Part shown: positions 1-12,320 of the stretch, piece by piece
Layout of the letters: each line of letters starts with the position of its first letter
Numbering within the stretch: position 1 is the first letter of the stretch
Made by a program: the position numbers and the translations under genes
Source of the DNA: Ectobius pallidus
Lineage: Eukaryota > Arthropoda > Insecta > Blattodea > Ectobiidae
Assembly (NCBI GenBank): GCA_964059195.1
Contig: CAXKWD010000011.1
Span: 30,348,066-30,412,065 of the forward strand
Direction of reading: 5' to 3'
DNA length: 64,000 bases
Notes under the pieces: generated by a model
The model's database searches: none
The model's input: the letters and a program-made list of their open reading frames with translations, nothing else
Told to the model about the DNA's origin: nothing

Positions 1-904
1 TGTATATGCTCTATATGACAGACGTTGTCATTCAATACAACTCACAGTTGAGTATCTTGAAAGATATTTAGTGATATACTGTAACCAGGAAATGTGAGGC
101 AATCTTATTTTCACTGCATCTTTTGATTGTTTATGCTTTCTTTCTTCAATTGTGCAATATTGTCCTAAAGCAAGTTTACACAAATTTAAGTCAATTTTGT
201 TAAGCTAAACTTTATAAGTATTATGTATTGAATCCTATGTAGCACATTCAAATTCATTAAACAAATTATTCTACCCGAAAACGATATTTTGGACAAAAAA
301 AAAAAAAAAAAAAAACTATTTCACCTAATGGAAAACTTAAAACAGTGTTTTTAAAAACCTAAAAATCCGGTCCCTACTTTTAACATCAGTAGGTAACTCT
401 AGTATCAACTTGGTCACATGGATGTTCTCAAAATATTTAAGAAGATATTTCAAGTTTAAAAACAACAGTAAATCAAAGTAGGCCTAATGGCTAATTCTTT
501 GTAGGAACCTTGTATCAGGGTAAAAACTTCTATGCTTTTTAGTTTGTGGTATAAGGTGGAAATTTCTTACCATATCTTACTTAGTTCTATTCATTTATAC
601 TTGCCCTGTACGTCCTCCGCCTCCTTAAATCATAACGCATCAAATCACAGCAAAGATTATATCGATAATTATCGGCAACATCCGTCTTACGTTGTTATAC
701 GTTTAAACTCCAGCGAGTTTAAAAGCGGTCTGGATTATTATTATAAGCTCAACTCAAACAGACAGTATAGCTACCCTTTTACTTCCGTCTGTCTGAAGTT
801 TAGAAATCGTTAATTAATTCGCAGAAGCAAGCATGCAAAACACGATTCAGCAGTAATACAACCTCAATTTTACAGTATCTGGTGATCGTACAAAGCTATA
901 GGGA
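1..904. other. AT-rich DNA, no gene recognised
   Basis: No coding region or named repeat could be supported here. The only clear features are an A homopolymer of about 21 bases at 295-315 and one TAGGCCTA octamer at 479. A 93-codon open frame at 532-813 has no recognisable motif and looks like chance. Confidence 0.5.
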
Positions 905-1249
905 AATATTAATAATATTACTTGTATTACTCATAATCTTGGATTTATAATGAGGAACTCTACATATTGTAGTGTAAGTAGGCTTCTCAGACTACATAGA
1001 ACCATTGTCAGGCCAAAATTGGAATATTGCTCATTAATTTGCAAACCTGCTACCATTAAATACAGCAAATTAATAGAGTTCATACAAAATAAATTTATAA
1101 AATATGTACGTATTGCAAACAGGTTAACTAATACCCTAAATTTGAATAATATTCAACTACGTTACAGTATTTCAATATCCCTTAATTATCGCACAGAGAA
1201 AAATGTCATGCATTGTTGTTTTTATACAAGTTACTTAATAATGAAATTA
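905..1249 (+). pseudogene. LINE reverse-transcriptase C-terminal fragment
   Basis: The plus frame reads LGFIMRNS and then TIVRPKLEYCSLI, the thumb-side signature of jockey/CR1-type LINE reverse transcriptases (family pattern: LGFI.RN..., then L.RP.LEYCS..W). A basic stretch around IQNKFIKYVR follows. The fragment is cut at 1250 by the Tigger-like element, whose CAGTG terminus is preceded by TA. Near the break a frameshift separates it from a YKLLNNE-like continuation. This is a dead 5'- and 3'-truncated copy. Assignment to the jockey/CR1 group is from memory of the motif; the exact clade is not determined. Confidence 0.7.
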
Positions 1250-1869
1250 CAGTGAACGCCGCTCAATGTAATCGCGTACAATGTTATCAGGCGTGTAATG
1301 TTATAACGTTTAAGAAGTTCCGTACGGTTTAATATTGATACATTTAAAAAATGTTCTTTATTGTGATCAAAGATTCTGTTTATGTTGTCACTTTTTTTTT
1401 TTGCGGCTTTATTTCTAAGTATTGTACGGAAATTCAAAATTTTGTTTTTAAGGATTTCGTTTCTAACTGAACTGTATTATATTGTATTGAAAGTAAGGGT
1501 AGTGTTCCCAGCTCATAGGACGACTTCTTCGAGGTGGTGGTGTTCCCCAACATTCCCTTTTAAGCAGTAAAACATGTTTCACCCCTCAGTTTAGCTGTTG
1601 CTTTTGATTTGTGAAGATCAAAGTGATGACATGCAGTGATGGTTAGTGTAAAATGAAAAGACTTGAACAGACAGGCGTTGGATGTTTTGCCAAGCGGTGT
1701 TCACCACAGATAGTAAACTTCCAAACAATACCATGAGCCTGAAATATTAGTTAATGGACTCCAAACGAAAAACAGATACAATTAAAAACTTTTTATCGAT
1801 AGCAAAAAATTCTTCCCTGAGGTATAATACGGTAGGCTATGAGCTATTCAATGATTCACAGTTACGTAT
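1250..1869 (+). mobile_element. Tigger/pogo-like DNA element, copy 1 (right end lost)
   Basis: It begins CAGTGAACGCCGCTCAATGT directly after a TA dinucleotide. It aligns along its whole length with 6816-7586, including a shared segment around GACATGCAGTGATGG and a shared segment ending CACAGTTACGTATTA. The mariner relic interrupts it at that last point, and the right terminus was not found beyond. Termini of CAGTG type with a TA target are typical of the pogo/Tigger branch of Tc1/mariner. Short open frames inside it are not conserved between the two copies, so it is probably non-autonomous or decayed. Confidence 0.6.
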
Positions 1870-2447
1870 TACGAGGGACAATCAAATGAAAACCGCAATT
1901 AATTTTTTTCCACTATTTTTCTGCAGGAAGAATGTCTGCTTGTACGTTATTTTTCTATATAGTCCCCTCCCAGCTTAATGCACTTATGCCATCTGATAGG
2001 AAGTGCTTCGATACCGCATGAGAAAAATTATTCTGGTTGACACTGTAGGCACTCATGCACCACCGATTGGATGTCTTCATCAGACTTGAACTTCAGCCCT
2101 CCAAGGAGCTCTTTTAATTGACTAAAGATGTGGAAATCTGATGGTGCCAAACCTGCCAAGTATGGCAGATGTGGGAGGCACTTGAAGCATATGTCGTCGA
2201 TGGTTTTCATGATTGCACGAGCAGCATGAGGACGGGCGTTACGTTGAAGCAAAACGCCTGCTCTCAGCAACCCCCTTCGCTTTGTCAACATCAGATTTCC
2301 AAATCTTTGGTCCGTTATAGAATCTCCTTGGATGGCAGAAGTTCAAATCTGATGAAGACGTCCAATCGGCGGTGCACGAGTGACTACAGCGTCAATCAAA
2401 ATAATTTTTCTCATGCGGTATCGAAGCTCTTAAGTACGGATACTTAA
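1870..2447 (-). mobile_element. Mariner transposase relic, internally rearranged
   Basis: On the minus strand, 2028-2291 encodes the mariner transposase C-terminal hallmark: NARPHAAR, then LPHLPYLAGLAPSDFHIF, then LGGLKFKSDEDIQS. In intact mariners this carries the D34D end of the catalytic domain (SPDLAPSDFHLF); here Ser-Pro-Asp is replaced by Ala-Gly-Leu. At 1871 it starts ACGAGGGACAATCAAATG, which resembles insect mariner TIRs, inserted at a TA inside the Tigger-like element. A second piece, 2326-2447, encodes KFKSDEDVQSAVHE on the plus strand, so the 3' portion is present as an inverted duplicate. It is clearly inactive. Confidence 0.75.
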
Positions 2448-3630
2448 TGATTTACCATCGTATTTTCTCAATTTTATAAAGACTAAATACTAGTTTTTCT
2501 CGTATGGCACCAACTGATTTGTAAGAACTTACTTAAAAAAACTAAATATTTTCGAATTATTTCAACTTACTGAAAGCTCTAACGACCGTAAGAAATAAGA
2601 GCCAAGCACAAAGTACATTGTTGGCTACTGCCCTACTGGAAAACGGTAGAGGTGGGATTCGTATACGTAAAGAACCAAACAAATCACAATCGTGTGAAAA
2701 AGTATATCAATAATTTCCGGATATTTTCGAACGCGTTATATACAAATACCACCTGTCTCAATATTTACTACTAAATTATATTTTTTATGCAGAAATTAAA
2801 ACTAAAGTGAATATGGAAATTCTGTCACCCACCTCAAAATGTTTGCGCCGATGGCGATCTGGTGACCAGAAATGTTGGACACCACTAACGGATAATTAAG
2901 TCTAAAGGGGTACAAAATGAATAAATTTTTCAACTCAAAATACACATAATAACAAGCAGAAATACCGTAAGTACGCTACAACTTATCCTTCAAAACGAGG
3001 TAAAGTAAGAATAGTAAGAAATTATTAACACAAAAATGTAGACCCTTAGTTAAGAAAAACAGTTTAGGATACTGCGTGAGATTTGAACAGTTTTCTTCTT
3101 TGTTATATTCTGCCTACCGTCTATTTCAAGTTCTTAAATGTTTTAATGACAGAGTGAGGTGCGGGGAACTCAAATTCGAGGCGTTACATGTTCAAATTAC
3201 GCAGCAGCCAATCTCAATATATGTTTTGGGGGGATCGCCCGCTTACAAAGGTGACTTCCCGATCGGAATTACTGTAAAAGACTATTTTCACAAATATGGC
3301 ACGTACATCATTATTTACTTCGTCTTAAAACGACCTGGGCATGTACTGTGTAGTCCTACGAAGAAATGAGTAATAAAAATCAGACATTTAAATTCGAAAT
3401 CTATATGTTAGTGTATAAAAACGATGCAGGATAACCTAATGAAAAGTATACACTGTAGTTGCGTTTGTCACAGAACACAGTACAAGTATAACATTTCAGA
3501 ATATACCACGAAGAATGTAGCAAACAGTTACTTCAGTGGTAAATCGGCGTGAGGGGAAATTTCGTTTTCTCTTAAGAAAAAATTCTTCTAGAATGAATTT
3601 TCTTCTACAGATGTCTGAAAGATTTACTTC
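2448..3630. other. No recognised gene or repeat
   Basis: AT-rich sequence. The 97-codon open frame at 3076-3369 has no motif, no credible splice context and no similarity that I recognise. I see nothing else here. Confidence 0.4.
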
Positions 3631-3638
3631 ATTATCTT

Positions 3639-4624
3639 TAGAGGTGTACACATTCTGATTTTAGCTTGCCTGCCCCTTTGAAATTCTGCAACCAATCACA
3701 GCCTTTAACTTGCTTGACTTGAAAGCAAGCCAGATTACAACGATGATAAGAAATACTGTCGCTATGAGTCATAAGCTCTTCATAACTTGGTGGGTTGCTC
3801 AGGACCTAAGGAAACTGCAAGGCCTGGCGGAAAGAATATGAAACTGGGTATAGCAGTGCACTGGTAAGTCGTGCAGTTACGTAGTTGAGGAACTTCAGAT
3901 GTATTAAGAGAATTTTACCCTGAAGGAAGCCGAGGAGAAACTAAAATGTGGACAGTTTTAATTAATTATCAATGAACAAAAGTACTAGTCCGGCATGGGA
4001 AAAATTTTCAAACATTTTCGAGAAAACATCATAAAATCATTAATAACAATAACAAAAATCCCTTTAGGCAAGCCTACAAGCTGAGGTAGATTTCGAAGTG
4101 CTTTTGTTTTAATTTACTGTCGCTGCGTAGCACTCTTCTTCTTTAGCCTTAGCATGAGAAACCCGCAATAATAACTGCAAAAAAGAGGAAAGAGAACTTT
4201 TTAAAACATTCAAATCTCGCCTTATATGAGAACTATCAAGAAACTAGTTATTGATTTGTAGAGTACTCATCAAGAGCTTTTCAACGATACCCCACAAGAC
4301 GTAGTTTCGAAAATTTCGAATTTCCATCCCCATACCCCCACCCCTACTCGTACTCCCAAAACCCCCGAATCGTTGGTGTCACTGTGAACTCCATAAGGAG
4401 TACTCTAATTTATTCAATCAAAGTTTCCCTCTATACTTCATAGGGGCCGAGATATAAATGTTTTAAAATTTCAACCCCCTCCCCCGACCACCCCCTTAGG
4501 CCAATTTTGCTCATTAACGAACTTGTCTGAACTATTGGGCCTAGAAATAACATAATAAAATTTGATTCAAATATCTTGAAAATTACGGCCGCTAGCGTGT
4601 AAAGATATATATGCATATATATAA

Positions 4625-4667
<43 letters not shown>

Positions 4668-5107
4668 CTGTATATAAATATAAATATCACAATTTTTTTA
4701 ACAGGCGGTGGTTTCGTACTTAGGGAGGCATGAAACGTAACGATATGAACGAATTTTTTGAAAGTCATTAGGTAGATTTTTCTTCGAAATCTACCTAATA
4801 ATAAAAATAATAATTGTGTTAAGACGCTAAAAGATTTTTAATACTTTATCCACCTTTTATTTATCTGCATGGTGAATTTCTTCTACCAGCATGTAGAAAA
4901 GCAAGAAAGTATTACCTACACTCAGCAACTATAGTTGTTTAGCTGATAGGAATGTCGCAAGCTTATTCTGACTTGCCTAGGCTGGGTTTGACCTGACCCA
5001 TCGGGCTTAAAGAAACCTGCCTGCTTCCTAGCTATGACTCTGGCAACTTGCTTGCCTGGCGTTCAAGCGGGTTTGGGCAAGCTAAAATCGAGATTTGTAC
5101 ACCTCTG
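3639..5107 (-). mobile_element. hAT-like non-autonomous transposon, copy 1
   Basis: This 1469-bp element starts TAGAGGTGTACA and ends TGTACACCTCTG, an inverted terminal repeat that continues roughly into GATTTTAGCTTGCC at both ends. It is flanked by a perfect 8-bp duplication, ATTATCTT, at 3631-3638 and 5108-5115. Eight-bp duplications and C/TAGAGGTGTACA-type termini are hallmarks of hAT elements. It carries an internal TA microsatellite (about 4610-4660) and no transposase-length ORF. The reverse complement matches the element at 58834-60316 along its length. A shared open stretch (4431-4664) does not look like a protein gene. Confidence 0.9.
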
Positions 5108-5385
5108 ATTATCTTCAAGAGTTTCGTTAGACCCACTGGCATCGAAATTGATCCCTGCTCACAGTGCCTCACCGGATTAGATCGAGAATCTTCCTGCAAG
5201 CTCTGTTCGTCGTGTTTCAATTACTGTGTAAGGCCTATTTCATTACCAAGGAGGGCAATCTAAAAGTGTGCATTTCATAAAAATGACGCCAATTTGCATA
5301 TTTGTGTGTACGGAAGGTAAAACTCTGAACTAGTCCTGACAATCTGAAACTATTTCGCAAATTTTTTGTTTATTATTATTATTAT

Positions 5386-5813
5386 TTCTGTGGATTTTTG
5401 GCTAACAGAAATGGACTTTTGGCGACGGTCTGCAAGAATCTCCAGGAGGGACAAGATTAGGAACAATATCATTAGAGGAAAAATGAAGGTACAAGGATCG
5501 TTGGTAGATACTGTAAAAACAGCACAACTAAGATGGTATGGGCACATGAAAAGAATGACAGACGATAGACTACCGAAGAAGATATATGAGTGGACTCCGA
5601 AAGGACGAAGAAAGAGGGGGAGGCCCAAATTGACATGGACACAAGGCATCAATCAAACACTAAAGGAAAGGAGAATAGAAGACGAAGCATGGACAAATCG
5701 AGAATTATGGAGAAAAATGATAAACTCCTGAAATGGGTGCAGGAAGATGTCTAGGACATTGTACAACCTGTATAACCTGATTAAAAATAAAAAAATTATT
5801 ATTATTATTCTTA
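5386..5813 (+). pseudogene. RTE-like LINE 3' end
   Basis: The reading frame to the stop at 5729-5731 ends with the RTE-type C-terminus: QLRWYGHMKRMTDDRLPKK, then GRRKRGRPKLTW, and a Trp-rich tail. In the family this region lies downstream of the reverse transcriptase. A short 3' UTR and an (ATT)n tail at about 5797-5812 follow. The left boundary also lies in a TTA-rich stretch (5370-5388), so insertion into or priming at an ATT repeat is possible. It is 5'-truncated and keeps no catalytic domain. Confidence 0.8.
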
Positions 5814-5815
5814 TA

Positions 5816-6080
5816 ATTACTTAAACATTCTTTCGGTGCTCAGAAGTTGGTGATACATTTAAACATTATAGTTTATACATGTTTTGAATAATACAATTTG
5901 TTGTCAAGTTTCCAGTTTCTGCCACCAGAAGAGCTGTTCCCCATTTTGCCATTGTCAAATTAGTAAGTGTCTTGTATTGACGTAACTTGACATGTAAAAT
6001 TGAGTGGATCCCTGAGAGTGAACTTGAAGAAAACACTCTTATTAGATATTTCAATTATTTTCATATTTTCTACTCAGCTA
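5816..6080. other. No gene recognised
   Basis: Short AT-rich spacer between the LINE end and the foldback element. I see no feature in it. Confidence 0.4.
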
Positions 6081-6636
6081 TACAGTTTACTTTTAAGTTA
6101 CAATTACTACCTGTGCTCAGTAATTAAAACCTTAGAAATTTAACCTATTTATAAAAAAACAATTTTTAACACATTCAACATATAAGCTATTAGTCTAGAG
6201 ATATAAAAACTTGTGACACATACATTAAAATAGTCACAAGTATTACTACAAATTCTTAAAACTGTTTAAAAAATGCATTTAAATTCCATAAAATAAAAGT
6301 CATGTCGTGACACATCTTGATTCCACGCAGAAGAAACCAGCCTTCGTCTTCATAATTGTGACCTTTATATTTGATAACAATATTTTATATTTGTATCTGT
6401 CATATAAATGCTGACTTTGAGAGGTTCCAGATAAGTTTTATGTTACGGGTTAAGGCGGAACGTGATAAAAATATTTAATGTGTCACAAGTTTTTATACCT
6501 CTAGACTAGTAGCTTATGCTACTTATATATGTTGAATGTGTTGAAATATTTTTTTTTTTTTTTACAATAGGTTAAATTTCTAAGGTTCTAATTACTGACA
6601 ACAGGTGGTAATTGTAATTTAAAAGCAAACTCTTAT
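6081..6636. mobile_element. Foldback element with long inverted arms
   Basis: The left arm (about 6081-6220) and right arm (about 6478-6636) are imperfect inverted copies over roughly 140 bp. Both contain CCTTAGAAATTTAACCTATT and TATAAAAACTTGTGACACAT (the right arm in reverse complement, with small differences). About 260 bp of unique sequence lies between them. It has no ORF of note. It may be a MITE or foldback DNA transposon; no clear TSD was found, so the superfamily is unassigned. Confidence 0.6.
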
Positions 6637-6815
6637 TAAAATCCTCATAGACATAACGTCTGCCCTCTTACCAAACCCTTTTTACATTTCTATTAGATCT
6701 TTATAATCCACTACAGTGTCAGTGAGCATTAAAAAAGTATTCGTTATGGATTTGCTCGTTTTTGAATGTCAGAAAATAAGGTCAAAGATGTATTACCACA
6801 CTCAACACAGTAACA

Positions 6816-7586
6816 CAGTGAACGCCACTTAATGTAATCGCGGATGTTATCAATCGGGCAATGTTATCACTTTTATGAATTCCGGTACGGATTAATACTA
6901 ATACATTGAAAAATTCTCTTTTCTGCTATCAAAGATTCTGTTTTTGTTATCACATATTCCTTTTTGCGGCTGTATTTCCAATTATAGTACGTCATTCAAA
7001 ATTTGGTTTTTAAGGGTTTCGTTTCTAATTCAACTGTATTGTGTTGTACTGGAGGTAGAAATTATGTTCCCAGCTCACAGGATGACCAGATGGAGGGGGT
7101 GGCATTACATAACTTTCTCTTTTAAGCAAAATAACATGGTTTACCCCAGAGTTAAGCTGCAGCTTTTGATTTATGAAGATAACAGTGTTGACATGCAGTG
7201 ATGGCTAGTGTAAAATGTAAAAAACTTAGACAGGTGTTATATGTTTTGCTACGCGGTGTTCACCACGAATCAATATAGACTTCAAAAACTACTCGTAACT
7301 GAGTATGGGGTTTTGTTTAATGGACTCCTAAAGGAAATTAAAAATAATTAAAAACTTTGTTACTGGTTGAAAAATAGTTGCTTGCAGTTTATTACTGTAT
7401 CAGCCTATGAGTGGTTCAAGGATTCACAGTTACGTATTATTTTACAAATATTTTTAATTGTTTTGTAATGTATTCTTATATATGAATAAATAACCTTCAT
7501 TTACTTCCTTCGGATACTGTTATCAATCGGTTAATATTATCAGATTAGCTGCGTCCCGAAGTAATCACAATAAGCGGCGTGCACTG
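6816..7586 (+). mobile_element. Tigger/pogo-like DNA element, copy 2
   Basis: The left end CAGTGAACGCCACTTAATGT and the reverse complement of the right end (CAGTGCACGCCGCTTATTGT) form an inverted terminal repeat. The body matches copy 1 at 1250-1869. TA follows the right end, but the base pair before the left end is CA, so the target duplication is eroded. No intact transposase frame is present. Confidence 0.7.
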
Positions 7587-10464
7587 TACATTCAGATATA
7601 TAATCATTGGGGAAATAGGATTCTGTTCAAGTAATAATAATAAAAATAATAGCAGCAATAATAACATAATAATAATGATAATAGTGACAGTATATAACAT
7701 TCGGGATGGTGTAAGCGACCATAAACGACTATAAACGCATTTTTGTTAGACTTCTAGGATAGCTCACTCTCTCAGAGTGCTAATCAACTTTTAATCAGTT
7801 GATAAATTTAGCAAATCTAACACCAAATTAGGCCATCCATATTCTCTTAATATTCAGAGAGCACATTATCGGCTCCTGTGCTACAGTAACTATGGAATTT
7901 TAGAATTCCCTACAAGAACCTCACTGGAAGCTGATATGTCAATATGCTGTGTACTTATTCCAGAGAGGAAGAGGATCAATGTAAGCTAATATGCACAAAT
8001 GCTATTGAAAGACTACACGCAGATGGCTGAAGGATGCAACTACAGGCAGGAAGGTTATGGGTTCGATCACCTACATCTTAAGAGGTCAATGCAACGACAG
8101 TCTAGTTCATACTAAACGAACAACATATGAGTACTAGAATATACTCGCAAATAAAACCACTACAATAAAATGTTTTAAATAAATAACGTCAGAATTTAAT
8201 GTGATTTACGGTATGTGCAAATAATAATCCAATTCTTCATTCAAAGTTGTAATTGAATTAAAATATTTACCTCATCACCTGTTTTATGCTTGCTATGATC
8301 CCAACAAAATCGACAGAAATGGATATTACGCCTATATAGGCCTACCTTGAGACAACAAGCACATGGAAGAGAAGTGGCAATGTACACAAGCTTCCTGTCT
8401 TACTGTTTGATAAATCATTGCCTAATTTAGGCATGCCCTATTAGGCTATTATTAGATTCGCAACGCCATCTACCCACAATTCCTACCAAATCAAAAGAAA
8501 ACTCACTGGTCTCGATATTCGAAACCACATTTAATTCATCATGTTTAACATATTATTTAACATAACCGTTTATTGACGAAGCGTATTCCACAATAACTCA
8601 TTGTTTGTTTTGTCATCTTTTTAACGACGGCTATGTGCTGCTACTTAGGTTTGTGATCGATGTTGTTCATGCTTATTTTTCTACAGACTTGGGACTGTCG
8701 AATTAAAGTAGGCTACACACGAAGGCCATAGACCTGGCCCAGGATAGAACCAGCAGAATTTTAAACAGAAAGTAATTGCCTTACTGAAAGTTTTTACCAG
8801 CAAGACATAGGACAATCAAAAACTGCTTAGACTTTAAAAATTGGTAGGTAAATAAACATATTGTCTAAAATTACCTTACTATTAGAAGGAAAATGCTTGG
8901 CAGTGAGAAATATATTTATTTACAATATATTAGATCATAATTATGGCAGATAGTAAACTAATTATTAAAAGTCGTATTTTTAAGCTCTTATTGCTCAGAA
9001 CGCACCAAACACTCTTTTGACCTGGATAGTGTCCAAGGTTCAATGCCGGGGTTATTCTTTGTACTTCACTTATACATCGACTAAGCAAGATACGATTTAG
9101 CTATAAACAGAGACCATCTAACCCAAGAACATTGCATCTAACCTAGGCTGTAGGAAACAAAAAATCCGGACCCTACGTCCGTCTTATTGTTGTAATTTTA
9201 GATACAGCAGCCTATAAATGACGTAGGCCTAATCCGTAACATTATCCCCTTATGGCAGCAATGAAAAAGTTGAATACAATCCTCATGAAATAGCAAAATT
9301 CTATACAAGTCCCTGAAGAGGTGAAGAACAGTACATTTTGTAGGCCTACCTATCTGCATTCCAATGACTTTTATAGAATTAAACTTTTTTTCTTCTTAAT
9401 AGAAAGGAATTGTGAACTTGTAGATTCTGCATTTCGTCTAATCAATTTCTTATTACTTTTATCCAACTGACTTCATTTGTTATCGACTAGATAATATTCA
9501 GCCGACTAGTGTCTATTCCCTGCATGATCCTTATTTAAACGTTAATTACTTCGAAAACTTAATACACCTTAGGAAGACTCGAAAATAATAAAAATATTCA
9601 TTTTACAGAATCGGACTGATTTTCTTTTTTCTTTCACGCCTACTCCACTCAGATTTCATAGATTCAGGGTTAAGATCACTCATACCGAGACACGAACCCA
9701 CGCATTAACTCCCCTTCCGAAGAATTAAAAACTAAAATTTCAATGTGTGTAGCAGGAAGGTAATATAACCTACTTGTATTAAGTATTCAACGCTTAAATG
9801 ATACAGTTAAGAGCAACTTACAAAATATCGCAAAAATATAAAAACGTCTTAGGTAGTCCTTACTTAGTGCGAAAGAAAGGCAACGAAAAACGTCGCATCT
9901 GCCAACAACTACAAAATTACAAACTTACGCAATTTGGTTTAATAAATAAAACTTTTCGTTGCTGATCTAATGGCGTTCGCGGTCTATCCCCCATCAGTTA
10001 TACACAAGAACATATATTTTACTTGGGGAGGACTAAAATAGATATCTGTTGAAAACTTAAAATAATATTTTAGTCACAATTTCCTTCAAGTTGGAATGGT
10101 GATTCTTTCACATTGGTCGTATGTACGCTAAGCTGGAAAGGTAGAGTCAAACTGTAAAATTCAATTCAACCTAACTGGCTTTCGTGTACTGAAATTATCC
10201 AGCGTTAAAGCTATAAGCAGCAAGAGTTAGTTAATTCACATCCTACGCTGGAGTGCTGGGCGGGTAGGAGTGATTTAGTTCTTTACTCGTTTTCCGCACT
10301 AGGTCTACTTTAGTATTGATTGAAAACATATTACAAAACGCGTCACTATTCTCAAGATTAGGGTTTTCAAGTCCAAAGCCATAGCAGAAAAAAAATTCCG
10401 AACTTCTGCCCGAGCTGTTCAATTCATTATAATCGCCCTATCAGAGGCCTGAACACTGCCCTCG
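7587..10464. other. Long AT-rich stretch, no gene recognised
   Basis: This holds a degenerate AAT-rich tract (about 7635-7690) and TAGGCCTA octamers at 8337, 9224 and 9341. No open frame, splice-bounded exon, tRNA-like fold or terminal inverted repeat could be supported. Confidence 0.4.
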
Positions 10465-11035
10465 TACAAGGTGTTATATACTGGATGTTAATGAAAAACA
10501 CGAAAATAGTTTACCTGTGTATAGAGGGGACATAGACAGGCAACTGTTATTCGGAGACTTTTGCTCTATGGATTCAATGTTACCTGTTATAGCATAAAAT
10601 ATCCCAGGACATGGCTGCCACTGACTTCTAACATTTGAAATGACGCGAAACAACCCGTTTTTAACACTGGAGCTATGAATTTAAAAAAAAAAAAAAAAAA
10701 AAAACTAATGCAGTGGCGGCCAGTCATGTGAATATTGTAATACCGGTACTGTAAATATTGCAGATCATGAAAACTCTAAATTGTGGTATAGCTGTTGAAT
10801 GATTAAGAATCAGGTTTTTATCGATCACTAAGAAGGCGGGAAGTCAATTTAATGAAAATTTTAACCCTACTTCGCTTCAGTATTGACTAATAAGCACCAA
10901 ATTATAAAGATTTTAATACCCTGTAGCATACACATTTTATGTCGTAGAGCAAAAAATTTCCTAGTAAAAGTTGCTTGCCTTTGTTGCCTCTATACACAGG
11001 TAAAATATATCGGTGTTGTTCAGTAACACCCTGTA
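10465..11035. mobile_element. Non-autonomous TIR element, unassigned family
   Basis: The left end (TACAAGGTGTTATATACTG, about 10465-10600) and the reverse complement of the right end (TACAGGGTGTTACTGAACA, from 11035 back to about 10930) share a long imperfect inverted repeat that includes TTACCTGTGTATAGAGG. The interior has an A homopolymer of about 23 bases at 10681-10703 and no ORF. TA at each outer edge could be a two-base target duplication, which would suggest Tc1/mariner-type mobilisation; that is inference. Confidence 0.6.
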
Positions 11036-11455
11036 GGCCTATACCTAGATATAGGCCTATAACATAAACGTACTAAAATCGGATACTTCCAATTTGAGCT
11101 ACATGCCCTCCCCATACATAAAGTAGAATACACGGGGAACGATAAGAAATGGACTAACTATATTCTGGAATTTTATAGATATATTATGACTGCTGCTTTG
11201 CTGCAGTATTAATTATAGTCCAAACTGCTTTAGGCTTACTTTGTTAGCTACAGAACTAATACAGTTTACACTGTAATATAATTTAGTATCTAACTGCAGC
11301 ACATGCCAATTTAGTCTAGTCAATGTAAACATTCTAACGACTAGCCCAAAACATACGATTACGCTATTTCACATGTTCTTTCATACTGCGACATTCCCTT
11401 ACATCCTTACATACAACATTCATTTTAAGGTTTTATTTGAATTTTCAAATGTGTA

Positions 11456-11514
<59 letters not shown>

Positions 11515-11617
11515 TTATGTGGAAAGTTAATATCCATTTAATGGCAAAATATTGATAAGAAACTATCGAAGTCAAGGTTAAATATATTTGATCAACTAAC
11601 AGCAGCTAAATATTTTA
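11036..11617. other. AT-rich spacer with TA microsatellite
   Basis: The main feature is a (TA)n run at about 11457-11509. The short open frame across it is a product of the repeat. TAGGCCTA occurs at 11034 and 11052. Confidence 0.5.
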
Positions 11618-12320
11618 TTAACTTCGCAATATTTTCCTCGTTAAAACAGCAACAGTTTGAAATCTAATACTTCGTTCAGTGTACTTCGATTTATTTATCT
11701 TTGTGGCTAATAACATAGGTTTACAATCACTCACAGATATTAATTCATCTGGAACATACGTGACGCTGTCCAGACAGGCTTTTCGTCCAGTTGCGTCGGT
11801 ATTGAGACACCGAAAATTTATAGAGCTCAGTATGTTCAAGAACTGAGGAACCAAAGGCGACTTATACTCATTAATGTCTAAATTAAAATCACCACACAGC
11901 ACAACAGGCATATTAAAGAACTCAAGTAAATTAAAACCTTATCTAACGTCTCACAAAATAAGTTTATATCACCACCAAGTGATCAATACAAGGACATCAG
12001 AATTACTTTTCTAGTAGGCCTGTTCAAAACTACAGCCACTACTTCAATATGTTTGTCCATACAAAACTTATCAACATTTATAACTTTATATTCACAATTT
12101 GACTTTATATGAATATATAGCCACACTACATGTAAATATCTAGACCTGCAAATATCTGCACATGCATCACTTTCTAGTTTAGTCAGATTGTAATTATTTA
12201 CAAATACAAACTACATCAATTTTATCTTCGTTAAGAATGATTTCCAGTCCATTTGTTTTATTTAGTAGTGACTGAACATTCATGTACAATATACTTAGAC
12301 CTGTTTCACTAACAATATCA
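11618..12320 (-). pseudogene. LINE apurinic-endonuclease domain relic
   Basis: On the minus strand, 11618-11911 encodes VVLCGDFNLDIN and later ACLDSVTYV. These are the GDFN and downstream motifs of the APE-type endonuclease at the start of LINE ORF2. Upstream (toward 12320), frames interrupted by stops read LSILYMNVQSLLNKTNGLEI and DVVCIC, the expected endonuclease N-terminus. Several stop codons and frameshifts show that it is dead. It is continuous with ORF1-like sequence at higher coordinates, so this is the middle of one 5'-to-3' minus-strand LINE of jockey-like type. The reverse transcriptase part is missing. Confidence 0.75.

Noticed and set aside
3076..3369. 97-codon plus-strand open frame
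   Set aside because: No motif and no gene context; chance length in this composition.
4431..4664. Shared open frame in both hAT-like copies (also 59262-59525)
   Set aside because: It begins in a TA microsatellite, is short and has no motif. Conservation simply reflects that the two DNA copies are related.
11373..11555. Open frame over the TA repeat
   Set aside because: Simple-repeat translation.
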